From assembly GCA_016125085.1 (NCBI GenBank), contig WGMM01000009.1, positions 62,001-126,000 of the forward strand: a DNA stretch of 64,000 nt. The letters run 5' to 3'. Positions 34,082 through 45,233 of this stretch are shown here, in pieces. The stretch is from a bacterium (GTDB lineage: Bacteria > Planctomycetota > Planctomycetia > Isosphaerales > Isosphaeraceae). The notes beneath the pieces are model-generated. The model was given only the letters and a program-made list of their open reading frames with translations. It did not search any database and was not told the DNA's origin. The number at the start of each line of letters is the position of its first letter. Position 1 is the stretch's first letter. The translations under genes and the position numbers were made by a program.

Positions 34082-35080
34082 TCAATAGGCCGGTTGATAT
34101 TTGTCGATGTTCGACGAGTCGACCACCGGGAGTTCCGTATAGATGTCCTTTCCGAGAGATTTTCCGGAAAAGTGGTCGTGAGCGGCTTCGACCGATTTAC
34201 GGCCCTGGACGGCTGCGTCCTGAAGGACCGTCGCGCTCATTTTACCGGCCTTGATGGCTTCGAAACCGTCGCGATTGCCGTTGAACCCGATCACGATGAC
34301 ACCCTTCCAGCCTTTCTCACTCGCCACCTCCGCCGCCGGCACAGCCATTTCGTCGGCCTGGGCGACGATGGCCTGGATCTGACCAGGCTGGAAACGCTGT
34401 GCCAGATCGGTCATCATGCTCTTTGCCTTGTCCTCCTGGAAATCGGCGAACCTGCTGTCAGCGATGACGATCTCCGGATGTTTTTTGAGGACTTCGTCCA
34501 GCCCCTCCTTGCGTGATCTCTGTGGGCTCGAACCTTGTGTGCCCTGCAGATAAATGACTTTGCCGCCTTTGGCGCCAAGCGATTTCGCCAGTGCCTCGCC
34601 CTGGGCGACGCCACCGGCCCGGTCATCGGCACCGACATAGCAGACCACTTCGCCACCGGCAACTCGGCGATTGAGCGTGATCACCGGGATCTTCGCCTTG
34701 TTCGCGGCTTCGACGGCAGGCACGAGAGCCTCCGAATCCCGCGGGCAGAGGATCAACAGATCGACACCCTTCTGGATCAGAAATTCCACCTGCGAGATCT
34801 GCTTCAGGTCGTCGTCCTGGCCATCGCGAATGTCGATCTCGAAGCCCAACTCGGCCGCTTTCTCTTCCAGCCCTTTTTTCTGAGCGACGAAGAAGGGATG
34901 GCTGAACATCGGCAATACGGCCCCGATACGCTTTTTGGCGGCACCGGCTGGGGTCGTATTCGACTGCGGTGCAGGGGGGCTCGTTTCGCTTCCACCTCCG
35001 CCACAGCCTGATACCAGCAATGCTAAAAACAGATAAGCAGGCAGAGAGAATTTCTGCGCTTTCGCAATGGTTGGGATCAT
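34082..35080 (-). CDS. Ribose-type ABC transporter substrate-binding lipoprotein (orphan)
   Basis: A 332-residue periplasmic binding protein of the RbsB/Peripla_BP_4 class. The signal peptide ends in LVSGCGGGG, a good lipobox, so it is a lipoprotein. Family features are RIGAVLPMFSHPFFVAQKKG, KGVDLLILCPRDSEALVPAV and VCYVGADDRAGGVAQGEAL; ligand-contact residues fit sugar binding. No permease or ATPase gene is adjacent, which is unusual. It may pair with a transporter elsewhere or act as a sensor's binding subunit. Confidence 0.85.
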   Translation of the reverse strand: MIPTIAKAQKFSLPAYLFLALLVSGCGGGGSETSPPAPQSNTTPAGAAKKRIGAVLPMFSHPFFVAQKKGLEEKAAELGFEIDIRDGQDDDLKQISQVEFLIQKGVDLLILCPRDSEALVPAVEAANKAKIPVITLNRRVAGGEVVCYVGADDRAGGVAQGEALAKSLGAKGGKVIYLQGTQGSSPQRSRKEGLDEVLKKHPEIVIADSRFADFQEDKAKSMMTDLAQRFQPGQIQAIVAQADEMAVPAAEVASEKGWKGVIVIGFNGNRDGFEAIKAGKMSATVLQDAAVQGRKSVEAAHDHFSGKSLGKDIYTELPVVDSSNIDKYQPAY

Positions 35081-35159
35081 GACGTCGTTCTCGATTTTTG
35101 GCGATTGAGGGGGGCTGGAAGTGTTCGGGCATTTTCACCCGGAATGCGATTGGGCCAGA

Positions 35160-36506
35160 TTACGCGGGCAGTCTTCGGATTTTCAACCGGGCTCCCGGAA
35201 CCGGAGTCGCTGCAAGCTTCGAAAGCTCCGCGGCCGCTGCGGCCTCAGTCGCGAGTTCTTCAAGCTGCGGGCCACGTTCTTCGGCATCTTTCGGCAATTT
35301 CATCGCCCGGCCACGCCACTGGGCCGATGCAGACTGCCTGTGCTTCATCACCGCCTCAGCCAGCTTTTCGCCAGCCTGGAAGGAGGCCGAGCCTGGGTTT
35401 TCAGGCATTATCACGGAAATGCCGCGGGAAAGTTCCAGGCCGCTGACTTTTCGCACGACCGGTTCGGCATTCGAGTCTGCCTGAAACGTCAATTCGAATA
35501 TGCTTTCGGGTGGTGTTTCGAGTCTGATCGAAATGGCATCGAATCGATCCGCGACCGATTCGAGATGGATCGATTCCTGGTCGACCCCCGCGCCAAACCG
35601 CCATGGGACTGGCAGTGCCAGGGCAAGTTCCAGCACTTGATCGAGCTTTTTCGAATCGACGACACTACCGCGATCGATCCGGGCCGCTTCGAGATTTCCA
35701 TCGATCGAAATCGTGGCTCTGGGGCCCGTCAACCCGATTTGACCAGCCAGTACGATGGCCATCACGGCATGACCAGTCGCGTCAGGGTGAACTGCGTCGG
35801 GCATCAGCGTGAAGCTCACACGCTGCTCGCGGCGTTTCGCAAGGTGCCGGTTCATCGGCCCATGAAGATCAGCCACAGTCTGGCCTTGCTCGCGTAAGCT
35901 CAAAAGCCACTGGGCATAGCGGCCGAGTGTGTCGTCGTAATTCACGGCCGGGTACTTGTAGCCGTAATGGACGGCCTTCGGGTCGCCGTTTTTCCGCTGG
36001 TAGGGGTCGAAAGGTGGTGGTGTGCAGAGGATCAGTCTCTGCACCCGGGCTTCGCCCTTCGCACGCTCGATCAGCCGGTTCACGCCTTCGACATACTTCG
36101 AAAAACGGTCCTCTTCGAAAGGGTGATAGTTACCGTCGTTCATGCCGAAGCAACTGAAGAGCAACGTCGGATGCCATTCGGCGACGTCGCGAGCGAACCG
36201 CTCGTGCGCCCACGGCCGTCGCGGATCGTGATCGGGCTCGGACGTGCCCGAGATCGTTTCGCTCGAGATACCGTGGTTGTGGATTTCGATCGCGCTCGCC
36301 GGAAATCGAAGCCTCAGAAGCGTTTCCAGGTGGGCAACGTAAGCGCCGCCCTGGGTGATCGAATCGCCGAAGAACACGATCCGTTCACGTGGGCCGATCA
36401 GCGGTTGTGACGATGTTTCGCCCGCATGGATCGCGGGCGAAACGAGAGTCCGCAGGGCAGGGGCAGCGGCGAGCGATCGAATCAGATTGCGCCGGTTCAT
36501 GATCAT
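35160..36506 (-). CDS. SGNH/GDSL-family hydrolase with C-terminal extension
   Basis: A 448-residue secreted esterase or lipase-like hydrolase. The N terminus NRRNLIRSLAAAPALR is a Tat-type signal. Block I is FFGDSITQGG (nucleophile Ser), block II has Gly in GISSET, block III is FGMNDGNY, and block V is DAVHPDATGH with the catalytic Asp and His. The core ends near residue 260. A further ~190 residues contain a beta region and a helical end (EELATEAAAAAELSKLA). The start is supported by GAGG 8 nt upstream. The amidase gene lies 22 nt upstream on the same strand; an action on cell-wall polymers is plausible. Confidence 0.85.
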   Translation of the reverse strand: MIMNRRNLIRSLAAAPALRTLVSPAIHAGETSSQPLIGPRERIVFFGDSITQGGAYVAHLETLLRLRFPASAIEIHNHGISSETISGTSEPDHDPRRPWAHERFARDVAEWHPTLLFSCFGMNDGNYHPFEEDRFSKYVEGVNRLIERAKGEARVQRLILCTPPPFDPYQRKNGDPKAVHYGYKYPAVNYDDTLGRYAQWLLSLREQGQTVADLHGPMNRHLAKRREQRVSFTLMPDAVHPDATGHAVMAIVLAGQIGLTGPRATISIDGNLEAARIDRGSVVDSKKLDQVLELALALPVPWRFGAGVDQESIHLESVADRFDAISIRLETPPESIFELTFQADSNAEPVVRKVSGLELSRGISVIMPENPGSASFQAGEKLAEAVMKHRQSASAQWRGRAMKLPKDAEERGPQLEELATEAAAAAELSKLAATPVPGARLKIRRLPA

Positions 36507-36528
36507 GGACGTTACCTCAAGTCTGACT

Positions 36529-37551
36529 TCAGCGCGACATCAGCGAGGTCGCTTCGCGGATCAGCCGGTCCCACTGGAACGCCGGACCAGGATCGACCTT
36601 GTTCGTCTGCACGTGATAGTGGCCCAGAATGCCCTGATAGCTGCGGAATGCCTCGTCGGGCAGCTTTTTTGGAATCAGGTTGCCGTCCGAGTCTTTGGGG
36701 AAATCGCACTTGATCTTAGGGAACACGGTGCACAGCGTGGCAGTGAGTTTGGCCAGCGTTTCGTATTGCTGCGGTGTCAGATCGTACTGAACCAGATTCT
36801 GTCCCTGTACGGCACCTTCGACCGGATCGTTCCTGTCCGGCCGGATCGGGCTCGGCGGGTTGCGGATGCCTGATTTTTCGAGGCCGCCGGGGATCGTCAT
36901 GATGGTTTTGCCCGTCGCGTCTTTGGCGTACCAGGTTTCGAACGGGTTCTTGCCTGTTTTCGGATAAGCGCCCATGTTTGCGATTTCGATACCGATCGAA
37001 CGGTTGTTGGCGATCGTGGCATGCCAGGCGGCTTCCTTAAGGTCGAGCGTCTGATAAAGCGTGCCGTCGACGTCCAGCATGAAGTGGACACTGAGGCCGC
37101 GGGCGTCGTGCAGGACCTGGAAGCAGCGTTTGCTCGTGCCGCAGACGTCGAAGTGAATGACGAACTGATCGACGACATCGCGGAGTTCGTCGATCGACCA
37201 GCCGCCGCCCCGGACTTTCTCGACCATCTCGGGCGAAAGGCCTTTCGTGCGGGCACCGTAGCGATTGGGCGTCTTCACACCGCCGGCCTTTTCGGTTTCT
37301 TTCCAGTTGGCCTTTTCGAGGGGGGCGAAGCGACGGTCGACGCGGTAAGCATCGTAGCCGCCCGGATCGGTCCAGAGCACCACCGGAGCACCTGTGTGAA
37401 ACAGCTGACCGCAGACCATGATCTCGTCACCCTTGCGAGCCAGTGGAGTGCCGGGTTTGACTGGCGTACCTGTGTCGGCCGCGCAGATTGCGACGAGGCC
37501 GAGGGTGACCGTCAAGCTGACGGCAAGACGTTTGCCGATGGTGTTTTTCAT
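36529..37551 (-). CDS. N-acetylmuramoyl-L-alanine amidase (Amidase_2)
   Basis: A 340-residue secreted zinc amidase cleaving the bond between MurNAc and the stem peptide. The signal peptide MKNTIGKRLAVSLTVTLGL sets the start; a longer frame would hide it. The Amidase_2 core holds the zinc ligands in VDQFVIHFDV, in GILGHYHVQ and in NKVDPGPAFQW. The AAWHATIANNRSIGIEIANM stretch follows the active-site cleft. Together with the adjacent SGNH hydrolase it suggests a small cell-wall processing locus. Confidence 0.88.
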   Translation of the reverse strand: MKNTIGKRLAVSLTVTLGLVAICAADTGTPVKPGTPLARKGDEIMVCGQLFHTGAPVVLWTDPGGYDAYRVDRRFAPLEKANWKETEKAGGVKTPNRYGARTKGLSPEMVEKVRGGGWSIDELRDVVDQFVIHFDVCGTSKRCFQVLHDARGLSVHFMLDVDGTLYQTLDLKEAAWHATIANNRSIGIEIANMGAYPKTGKNPFETWYAKDATGKTIMTIPGGLEKSGIRNPPSPIRPDRNDPVEGAVQGQNLVQYDLTPQQYETLAKLTATLCTVFPKIKCDFPKDSDGNLIPKKLPDEAFRSYQGILGHYHVQTNKVDPGPAFQWDRLIREATSLMSR

Positions 37552-37740
37552 GGTTTCTGGGCTTTCGGTGGGTATTTCGGGGCGTGCTGCGAAGCGTCGC
37601 ATCCAATTCCCAAATTGTAACGGCATTTACCCGCCGCGGCACCCTGTTGGCCCGAAAGACGATTCGAAGTAAGATCGAAATCATCCAGGCCTGCCCAAAC
37701 ATCAACGCACACAGACCACTCCAATTCGAGAGCAGAAATC

Positions 37741-38895
37741 ATGTCGTCGAACGACCCGAATCGCCGTCACGCCATCCGTCTCGGGCTCGCGGGAATTGGA
37801 ATGGCCGCCGTCCGCCCTTCGATCGCCATGGCTGATCCCGAAGGGCTCAAACCGCTTGCGATCGGGGCGAAAGCGCCTGACTTCGACCTGCCCGGTGTCG
37901 ACGGCAAGCGTTACCGCCTGGCCGATTTCGAAGCTTCGCCCGTGCTCGTCGTCATCTTTACCTGCAATCATTGCCCGACCGCTCAGGCTTACGAAGAACG
38001 CATCATGAAGCTCTCGGCCGACTATAAGGGCAGGGGCGTGGCTGTGGTGTGCATCTCGCCGAACGACGACAAGGCGTTACGGCTCGACGAACTTGGCTTC
38101 ACGGATGTCAGCGATTCGCTGGAAGACATGAAAATCCGGGCCGCCGACCGGAAATTCACGTTCCCGTATCTTTACGACGGCGAAACGCAGACGATTTCAC
38201 TGGCTTACGGCTGCCTGGCGACACCGCATGTGTTCGTCTTCGACCGGAATCGTAACCTGCGGTATCAGGGCAGGTTCGACGATGCCGAAGTCGGTGAGGT
38301 GAAGTCGCATGATACGATCGCCGCTGTCGAAGCCATCCTCGAAGGCCGGCAGGTTCCCGTGGCGACGACACGCGTGCGGGGCTGCTCGACGAAATGGTCC
38401 GACAAGCGGGCCCAGGCAGCCGAACATCTTGCGAAATGTGACGCCGAGCCGGTTTCTCTTGAGAAGGGCGATCTCAAGACCTTTGCCGAGATCGCCCGGA
38501 ATGACACTCCCAAATATCGGCTGGTGAACCTGTGGGCGACATGGTGCGGGCCATGCGTGGCCGAACTCGCGGAGTTCGTGACGATGCACCGAATGTACCG
38601 GAAGAGAGATTTCGAGCTGATCACCGTCAGCGTCGACAAACCTGAAGAATTCGCCAAGGTCGAATCTGCATTGAAAGAACACCACGCTTCGTGCCGTAAC
38701 CTGATCTTCACCGGCGAGAATCAGGATGCGCTCGCGGATACGCTGGACAAGGAATGGCCCGGACCGGTGCCTTATACATTTCTGATCGCCCCCGGCGGGA
38801 AAGTCGTTTGGCGCAAGACTGGCGAGATCGACGCACTGGCGCTCAGGAAAGTCCTCGCTGACAAGCTGGGCCGAACTTACGGCCCCCGAGGCTGA
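37741..38895 (+). CDS. Secreted double thioredoxin-fold protein
   Basis: A 384-residue exported protein with two thioredoxin-like domains in tandem. A Tat-like signal (NRRHAIRLGLAGIGMAAV) is followed by an AhpC/redoxin domain with TCNHCPTA (CxxC) near residue 77. A second TlpA-like domain carries the classic WCGPC near 268. Cys residues in between (RVRGCSTKW, HLAKCDAEP) could form another disulfide. The pairing suggests electron relay or two substrate ranges in the periplasm. No cytochrome maturation genes are adjacent. Confidence 0.85.
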   Translation: MSSNDPNRRHAIRLGLAGIGMAAVRPSIAMADPEGLKPLAIGAKAPDFDLPGVDGKRYRLADFEASPVLVVIFTCNHCPTAQAYEERIMKLSADYKGRGVAVVCISPNDDKALRLDELGFTDVSDSLEDMKIRAADRKFTFPYLYDGETQTISLAYGCLATPHVFVFDRNRNLRYQGRFDDAEVGEVKSHDTIAAVEAILEGRQVPVATTRVRGCSTKWSDKRAQAAEHLAKCDAEPVSLEKGDLKTFAEIARNDTPKYRLVNLWATWCGPCVAELAEFVTMHRMYRKRDFELITVSVDKPEEFAKVESALKEHHASCRNLIFTGENQDALADTLDKEWPGPVPYTFLIAPGGKVVWRKTGEIDALALRKVLADKLGRTYGPRG

Positions 38896-38919
38896 GATCA
38901 GTCGAAGGCGGTTGCATTC

Positions 38920-39666
38920 TCAGCCGACACGCCGTTTCACCCGGTTCCGGCTCCAGAATTTCAGAGCTATCCAGCAGCCCAACGCCCAGGCGAACCCTGC
39001 CAGCCAACCGGCCAGTACGTCGGTCGGGTAATGCACGCCCAGGTAAATTCGGCTGAGCCCGACAAGGAACGTCAAAACCATCGCCCAGGCAAGGCAATAG
39101 AGTTTCGCTCGCCGTCCCTTGACGACGTATGTCGCGAGGATCCCGAGCGTAAGGAAAACGACTGCGGAAACCATCGCATGCCCGCTGGGAAAGCTTGGCG
39201 TGGTGACCTCGCGTAAATGGGGCACGACCCCCGGCCGGTCACGTCCCAGGGCATATTTCAGAAGCAGGGCGAAGAGGGAGCCTGTCAACGTCGTCACGGC
39301 GGTCATCGCCATTTCCGTGAATTTTCCACGAATGCGCATCAGCCCCATGACGGCGGCGACCATGAGAATCAGAACGACCGGGCTTCCGAGTGCCGTGATA
39401 TCGAGGCCTGCCTCGCGGATCCAGGCCGGTCCGATCGGCACGGATGGATCGTCCGCTCGGCGCAGCGATCGTAAAACCCATTCGTCGAATTGCCGGGTTT
39501 CTCCTTCGAGAACTTCGTCCGCAAGTTTGACGAACGCCAGACCACAGGCGATGACGCCGAATGCGATGACCAGAGTCAACGGTGCGAAATCGGCGTTTTC
39601 GGATTCGAGAGAATGGCTTGTGCGCCAAACTGGCAACTTATCTTCATCAGATGGCTTTTCCATCAT
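38920..39666 (-). CDS. PAP2-family membrane phosphatase
   Basis: A 248-residue integral membrane phosphatase of the PAP2 type, which acts on lipid phosphates such as phosphatidic acid or undecaprenyl pyrophosphate. The three signature motifs are KYALGRDRP, PSFPSGHAM and SRIYLGVHYPTDVLAG, with the catalytic His in the third. Five to six hydrophobic segments fit the fold. The start was set at the double ATG (MMEKPSDEDK); the reading frame continues 173 codons further upstream, but that part has no similarity or composition of a real protein. Confidence 0.9.
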   Translation of the reverse strand: MMEKPSDEDKLPVWRTSHSLESENADFAPLTLVIAFGVIACGLAFVKLADEVLEGETRQFDEWVLRSLRRADDPSVPIGPAWIREAGLDITALGSPVVLILMVAAVMGLMRIRGKFTEMAMTAVTTLTGSLFALLLKYALGRDRPGVVPHLREVTTPSFPSGHAMVSAVVFLTLGILATYVVKGRRAKLYCLAWAMVLTFLVGLSRIYLGVHYPTDVLAGWLAGFAWALGCWIALKFWSRNRVKRRVG

Positions 39667-40250
39667 TCCGGATCCGTGATTTCCGTTCCGATCCTGCACC
39701 GATCGGAGTGCTTCAAGGCCATGTTCCAATCTGTCGAACTCGGTTATGGAGTGCAAGATTTGGCCGTCGCCGAAATCGATCGAGCATGCGGAGCTGATTC
39801 CTGTGTAATGACTTGGAACGAAGCGGGAGTTCGAAAGGCAGGTTTTGCGGAATTTGCGATCTTCGGGGTTGACGTGATTCGTCAGATCGTTATTATCAGT
39901 GCCATCGTGAGCAACGACTGACGGATAAGTCGTGATCTCATGAAACGATTCGCAGGAAGCGATTCGGCGGAAAGGACTCGACCATGAACTATTCCGATCG
40001 ACTGACACGATCCGATGAGGCTTTGGCGGAAACCCGTTACGGGACTGCCGAAACTTGCGGCCGTGCGCAGAAGTCGGCAGGTTTGGGAGGCAAGGCCAGG
40101 ATGGCGACCGAACAGACCAGGACTGAAAAGTCCGCAATCGTATTTTCCGTGTTTGGGGGCCGTTACCTCGCCGAATCGAAGTCACGTGTCATTCCTGGCG
40201 CGAACGTTTCACGGCACGGCCTCATCAAGGACGATCACGAGGGAAGAATC
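39667..40250. other. Intergenic region between PAP2 and PEP-CTERM genes
   Basis: About 584 nt between divergent genes. Open frames on both strands run through it as extensions of the neighbours but lack ribosome binding sites and family residues, so I treat it as non-coding. It should contain two promoters; none is clear. Confidence 0.45.
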
Positions 40251-40955
40251 ATGCACCGGATGCGTACCAGCTTCATTTGCTCTCTGATTGCAGTCACTTC
40301 AGCTTTTTCAGCGGCCAGGGCCGACCTGATCCAGCCTGTTCTGGAACGGACGTATCCTGATATCGCCGCCGACGTCAACGGCGTCGTTCAATACAACTAT
40401 TCGAATGGTTCCGGCACTTTCACGATGCGGAACACGCCGTTCCTTCTGGCCACGGGGCCAGATTCGGCACAGGAATTCACGATCCTTCCGACCTCCGATG
40501 GCGTTCGTCGCCAGTCGCTGTCCGTTGCCCTCGATTCGAATGGCAAGTTCGTCGACAACGCTTCGAACACATACGAACTCTACGGAACCACGACCGTCGC
40601 TGGTCAAACCTTCTCGGGCCTCCTGCTCCAGGGCAAGCCGACGAATTTCGGCTACCAGGACAATGGCGCCTTCGACATGTTCGACCTGGAAATCAACCTC
40701 ACCGGTGGTGCCCTGGCCGATGCGTTCGGAGATAACGCTTACATGCTGATTCGCCCTGAGCTGCAAAGCTCGTTCACCGGCGACTTCACATCCACCTTCA
40801 GCGCCCAGAAGGCCACTTCCAACACCCGCGGCAGTTACACTCCGGTCCCGCCGGTTCCAGAACCCGCGACCTGGATGATCCTCATCGGTGGTGGTGCTGG
40901 GCTGGCGATGTTCAATCGTCGCCGCCTGCGGGTCGCTGCTCGAGAAATCGACTGA
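40251..40955 (+). CDS. PEP-CTERM protein (exosortase substrate)
   Basis: A 234-residue exported protein. A signal peptide (MRTSFICSLIAVTSAFSAAR) is followed by a beta-rich domain (about 25-205). The C-terminal sorting signal is VPEPATWMILIGGGAGL with a basic end FNRRRLR. Exosortase would process it for surface attachment or secretion. The start was chosen for GAGGGA 6 nt upstream; the longer upstream frame is unsupported. Function of the main domain unknown. Confidence 0.82.
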   Translation: MHRMRTSFICSLIAVTSAFSAARADLIQPVLERTYPDIAADVNGVVQYNYSNGSGTFTMRNTPFLLATGPDSAQEFTILPTSDGVRRQSLSVALDSNGKFVDNASNTYELYGTTTVAGQTFSGLLLQGKPTNFGYQDNGAFDMFDLEINLTGGALADAFGDNAYMLIRPELQSSFTGDFTSTFSAQKATSNTRGSYTPVPPVPEPATWMILIGGGAGLAMFNRRRLRVAAREID

Positions 40956-41004
40956 ATCGGATTCCGAAGGCGAATCTGACCTGTAGATTGATGTTTCGAA
41001 TCAT

Positions 41005-41035
41005 GAAGACTTCCGGCGTCAATCCGGAAGTCTTC
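41005..41035. terminator. Terminator after the PEP-CTERM gene
   Basis: A perfect 12-bp stem, GAAGACTTCCGG / CCGGAAGTCTTC, with a 7-nt loop, followed by TGTTCTTG. It lies between the convergent PEP-CTERM and methyltransferase genes and can serve both. Confidence 0.8.
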
Positions 41036-41092
41036 TGTTCTTGATATCGAATCGAAGACTGCGGGCCTGATTTCAGTGTGTCCGAAGCAGTT

Positions 41093-41914
41093 TCAAGCCT
41101 TCTCGCAAACGACGCAAACGCCGTAAGAAAGTCTTCCGAAATCGATCCGGTAATCCAACGCGGCGAGCCGGCCAAGCATCCTGCGCACCGGGTGATCCGA
41201 TTTGCCCGATCGATAGAACGGCCAACTCAGCCAATCCGTGAGCGGCATCATGAATAATCCGCCGTAAGTGAATCGAACGGAATTCCATCCCGCAGTGCCG
41301 AAGATGGTCTCCAGCTCTTCTTTCGTAAAATGTTTGTGCCATTCGACATGGCGCTCAAGTGCATCGTAATTCGAGTCGCGAAGACCACGCCGGACGATCG
41401 ATCGATACAAGCCAGGTAACCGGTGCCGCACGTTGTTCGAATCCATCCAGGCGAAAAGCCCGGCATGTGGTACGGTGACGATCAGAACCCCACGCGGCTT
41501 GAGTACTCGGCGCATTTCCTGAATCGCCGAAGTCCAGTTCGTCTCCGGCAGATGTTCCAGCACTTCGAGGCAGGTGACGCAGTCGAAAGTGCCATCGGGG
41601 AAGGGCAGACGCTCCGCGACCGCCCTTGAGAGAATCGCTTCCGGCCGATTCCGTGTGGCGGTGCTCAAGGCCGTGGAATTCAGCTCGACCCCAGCGAGGC
41701 GGGCTGAAGGACGGCGGTCCCGAACGTCGCTCAGCCACGCACCGACATTGCAGCCGACGTCAAGAAGACTCAGTGGCTCAGTTTCGGGAACGGACCGGTA
41801 TGCGTTCATGAATCGCTCACCTGAAATGCAGAAACCGACCGGCGAATCGATCCGCCGGCCGGTCTGAATATAGCAGAAATGATTGCGATCGTGGTGCGTT
41901 TCGGTAAATGGCAA
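41093..41914 (-). CDS. Class I SAM-dependent methyltransferase
   Basis: A 273-residue methyltransferase of the class I Rossmann type. Motif I is LLDVGCNVGAWL near residue 50, the acidic loop is AGVELN, motif II/III is TFDCVTCLEVLEHLPETN, and a variable C-terminal part has WHKHFTKEELETIFG. The substrate is unknown; UbiE/sterol-type and small-molecule methyltransferases share this layout. It follows the sigma factor gene by 6 nt, so they may be co-transcribed. Confidence 0.85.
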   Translation of the reverse strand: MPFTETHHDRNHFCYIQTGRRIDSPVGFCISGERFMNAYRSVPETEPLSLLDVGCNVGAWLSDVRDRRPSARLAGVELNSTALSTATRNRPEAILSRAVAERLPFPDGTFDCVTCLEVLEHLPETNWTSAIQEMRRVLKPRGVLIVTVPHAGLFAWMDSNNVRHRLPGLYRSIVRRGLRDSNYDALERHVEWHKHFTKEELETIFGTAGWNSVRFTYGGLFMMPLTDWLSWPFYRSGKSDHPVRRMLGRLAALDYRIDFGRLSYGVCVVCEKA

Positions 41915-41920
41915 TCCGGC

Positions 41921-42757
41921 TCAGTCAGCCAGGAGAATCGCCGATAGCTTGCCGAGTGCTTCGTTTTCGATCTGACGGACTCTTTCCCGGGTCAGGCCAA
42001 GAGATTCGCCGATTTCCTTGAGCGTTTTGGGAGGCATATCGTTCAGGCCGAAGCGCATCCGAAGCACGGTCGCTTCCCGTTTGTCCATTTCGCCCAGGCG
42101 ATTCATGACGATTCGCAGATTGTCGGCTTCGACCATCTCGACGTCGGGCGTCTTGGTGCGCTCGTCCATCAGCATTTCGCCGAGCGTCCAGCCATTCTCG
42201 CCCTGATCGGTCTGAGGCACGAGATTGTAGACGCTGATGGCTTTCTTCACGATCGCCAGCTTCTTTTTCGGAATCTCGAGGACTTTGGCGATCTCTTCGG
42301 CTGTCGGAATACGGCCAAGCGATTCCTGCAGCTCGTGCGAAGCCTTCCGCCACTTCGTCAACAGCTCGACCATATAAGCCGGGATGCGAATCGGCTTGGC
42401 CGTATTCACCAGTGCCCGTTTGATGGATTGCTTGATCCAGTAGCTGGCGTAAGTCGAGAACCGGGTGCCGACCTTCGGGTCGAACCCTTCGACAGCGCGG
42501 AGCAAACCGATATTGCCTTCCTCGATAAGGTCCTGCAGAGCAAGGCCTTTACCCACGTAACCGCGGGCGATGTTCACGACAAGCCGAAGGTTGGCTCGAA
42601 TCATGCGATCCCGGGCGTCTTTGTCACCCTGGCCGATGCGAACGGCGAGATCCTTTTCCTCCTGAGCGTTCAGCAGGGGAGTCTCATTGATCTCCCGGAG
42701 ATACGTCTCAAGGGGACTTTGCACCGTATCACGGCGGTGACGTCGAACACGAGCCAT
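41921..42757 (-). CDS. RNA polymerase sigma-70 family factor, primary-like
   Basis: A 278-residue sigma factor with regions 1.2 to 4.2 but no long region 1.1. Region 2 reads DLIEEGNIGLLRAVEGFDP, then GTRFSTYASYWIKQSIKRAL, typical of group 1/2 factors. Region 4.2 has the helix-turn-helix TLKEIGESLGLTRERVRQIE, which reads the -35 box. The start with GAGG 5 nt upstream gives MARVRRHRRDTVQSPLETYL; an upstream extension of 92 codons has no support. It might be the housekeeping factor or a RpoS-like group 2 paralogue, since its short length fits the latter. Confidence 0.88.
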   Translation of the reverse strand: MARVRRHRRDTVQSPLETYLREINETPLLNAQEEKDLAVRIGQGDKDARDRMIRANLRLVVNIARGYVGKGLALQDLIEEGNIGLLRAVEGFDPKVGTRFSTYASYWIKQSIKRALVNTAKPIRIPAYMVELLTKWRKASHELQESLGRIPTAEEIAKVLEIPKKKLAIVKKAISVYNLVPQTDQGENGWTLGEMLMDERTKTPDVEMVEADNLRIVMNRLGEMDKREATVLRMRFGLNDMPPKTLKEIGESLGLTRERVRQIENEALGKLSAILLAD

Positions 42758-43224
42758 GGGAACCTCGAGCAGCCAGAAGGAACACGAAATGGTTGACGAC
42801 GGGTAGTGGTCTCCCCCGGAGACCATACCTTTCCGTACCATCGCATCTTCCTGATGGCCCCCGGCACCCTGAGGTCGCGGGGAGTCGGCTGCGAAGTTGA
42901 TTCCCAACTCGCTTGTATCAGCCAACCTGGATGGACAGGTTCGACGACGAATGCTTGGACAATTTCTCATCGATCCGGAACGGAAGAAATCCGTTCCAGG
43001 GCGGCATTCCGGTGTCCACTGCCCCCGTTCCAAACGATTCCTGGGGCGAGTTCGACATGTTTAGTATCGACCGAAAAAGCTGGGAACTTTGGGTGGTTTT
43101 CGGAAACTGAGAAGCCTTTGCGAGAGTCGTGGAACAGGTAACGAGTTGCGTTCATGAAACGAAATGGCCCGGTCTCCGCAGGGGAGACCGGGCTCAAATT
43201 CACTTGCTGTTCGCGAGAGCAGGA
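42758..43224. other. Leader of the sigma factor gene with hairpins
   Basis: About 467 nt without a supported gene. It contains the rpsA terminator (43167-43193) and an 8-bp hairpin, TGGTCTCC / GGAGACCA, at 42807-42825, only 50 nt before the sigma factor start. Both hairpins share GGTCTCC/GGAGACC arms. Confidence 0.55.
43167..43193 (-). terminator. Intrinsic terminator after rpsA
   Basis: An 11-bp perfect stem, GCCCGGTCTCC / GGAGACCGGGC, with a 5-nt loop, 32 nt after the S1 stop on the minus strand, followed by CATTTCGTTTC on that strand. Confidence 0.8.
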
Positions 43225-45000
<1,776 letters not shown>

Positions 45001-45162
45001 TTGACCAATGCCGGCCAGGCGCCCGCGAGCTTTCGCGAAGTTTCACCGCTCTCGGTGCTTCGCAAACCCCTGTCGAACGACCACCGGTTCCTGGAAAACA
45101 CCTGCGGACATGGACCTGACGCCGAACGGACGCATCCGTTCGCCGTGAGTGACGAATGCCGC

Positions 45163-45168
45163 TATAAT
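45163..45168 (+). promoter_or_regulatory. Possible -10 box upstream of yajQ
   Basis: A perfect TATAAT 66 nt before the yajQ ATG. The best -35 candidate, TTCGCC with an 18-nt spacer, is poor, so this is a tentative promoter. Confidence 0.3.
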
Positions 45169-45233
45169 ACGTTAATATCCAAGCCATCACAATCCCCGTT
45201 CCCATCGATTTTCTCGCGTCCGAGGCTCGTTTC

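Noticed and set aside
39667..40185. N-terminal extension of the PAP2 protein by 173 codons
   Set aside because: No family similarity, low-complexity Arg/Ser/Pro composition, and a plausible double ATG lies at the start of the conserved protein.
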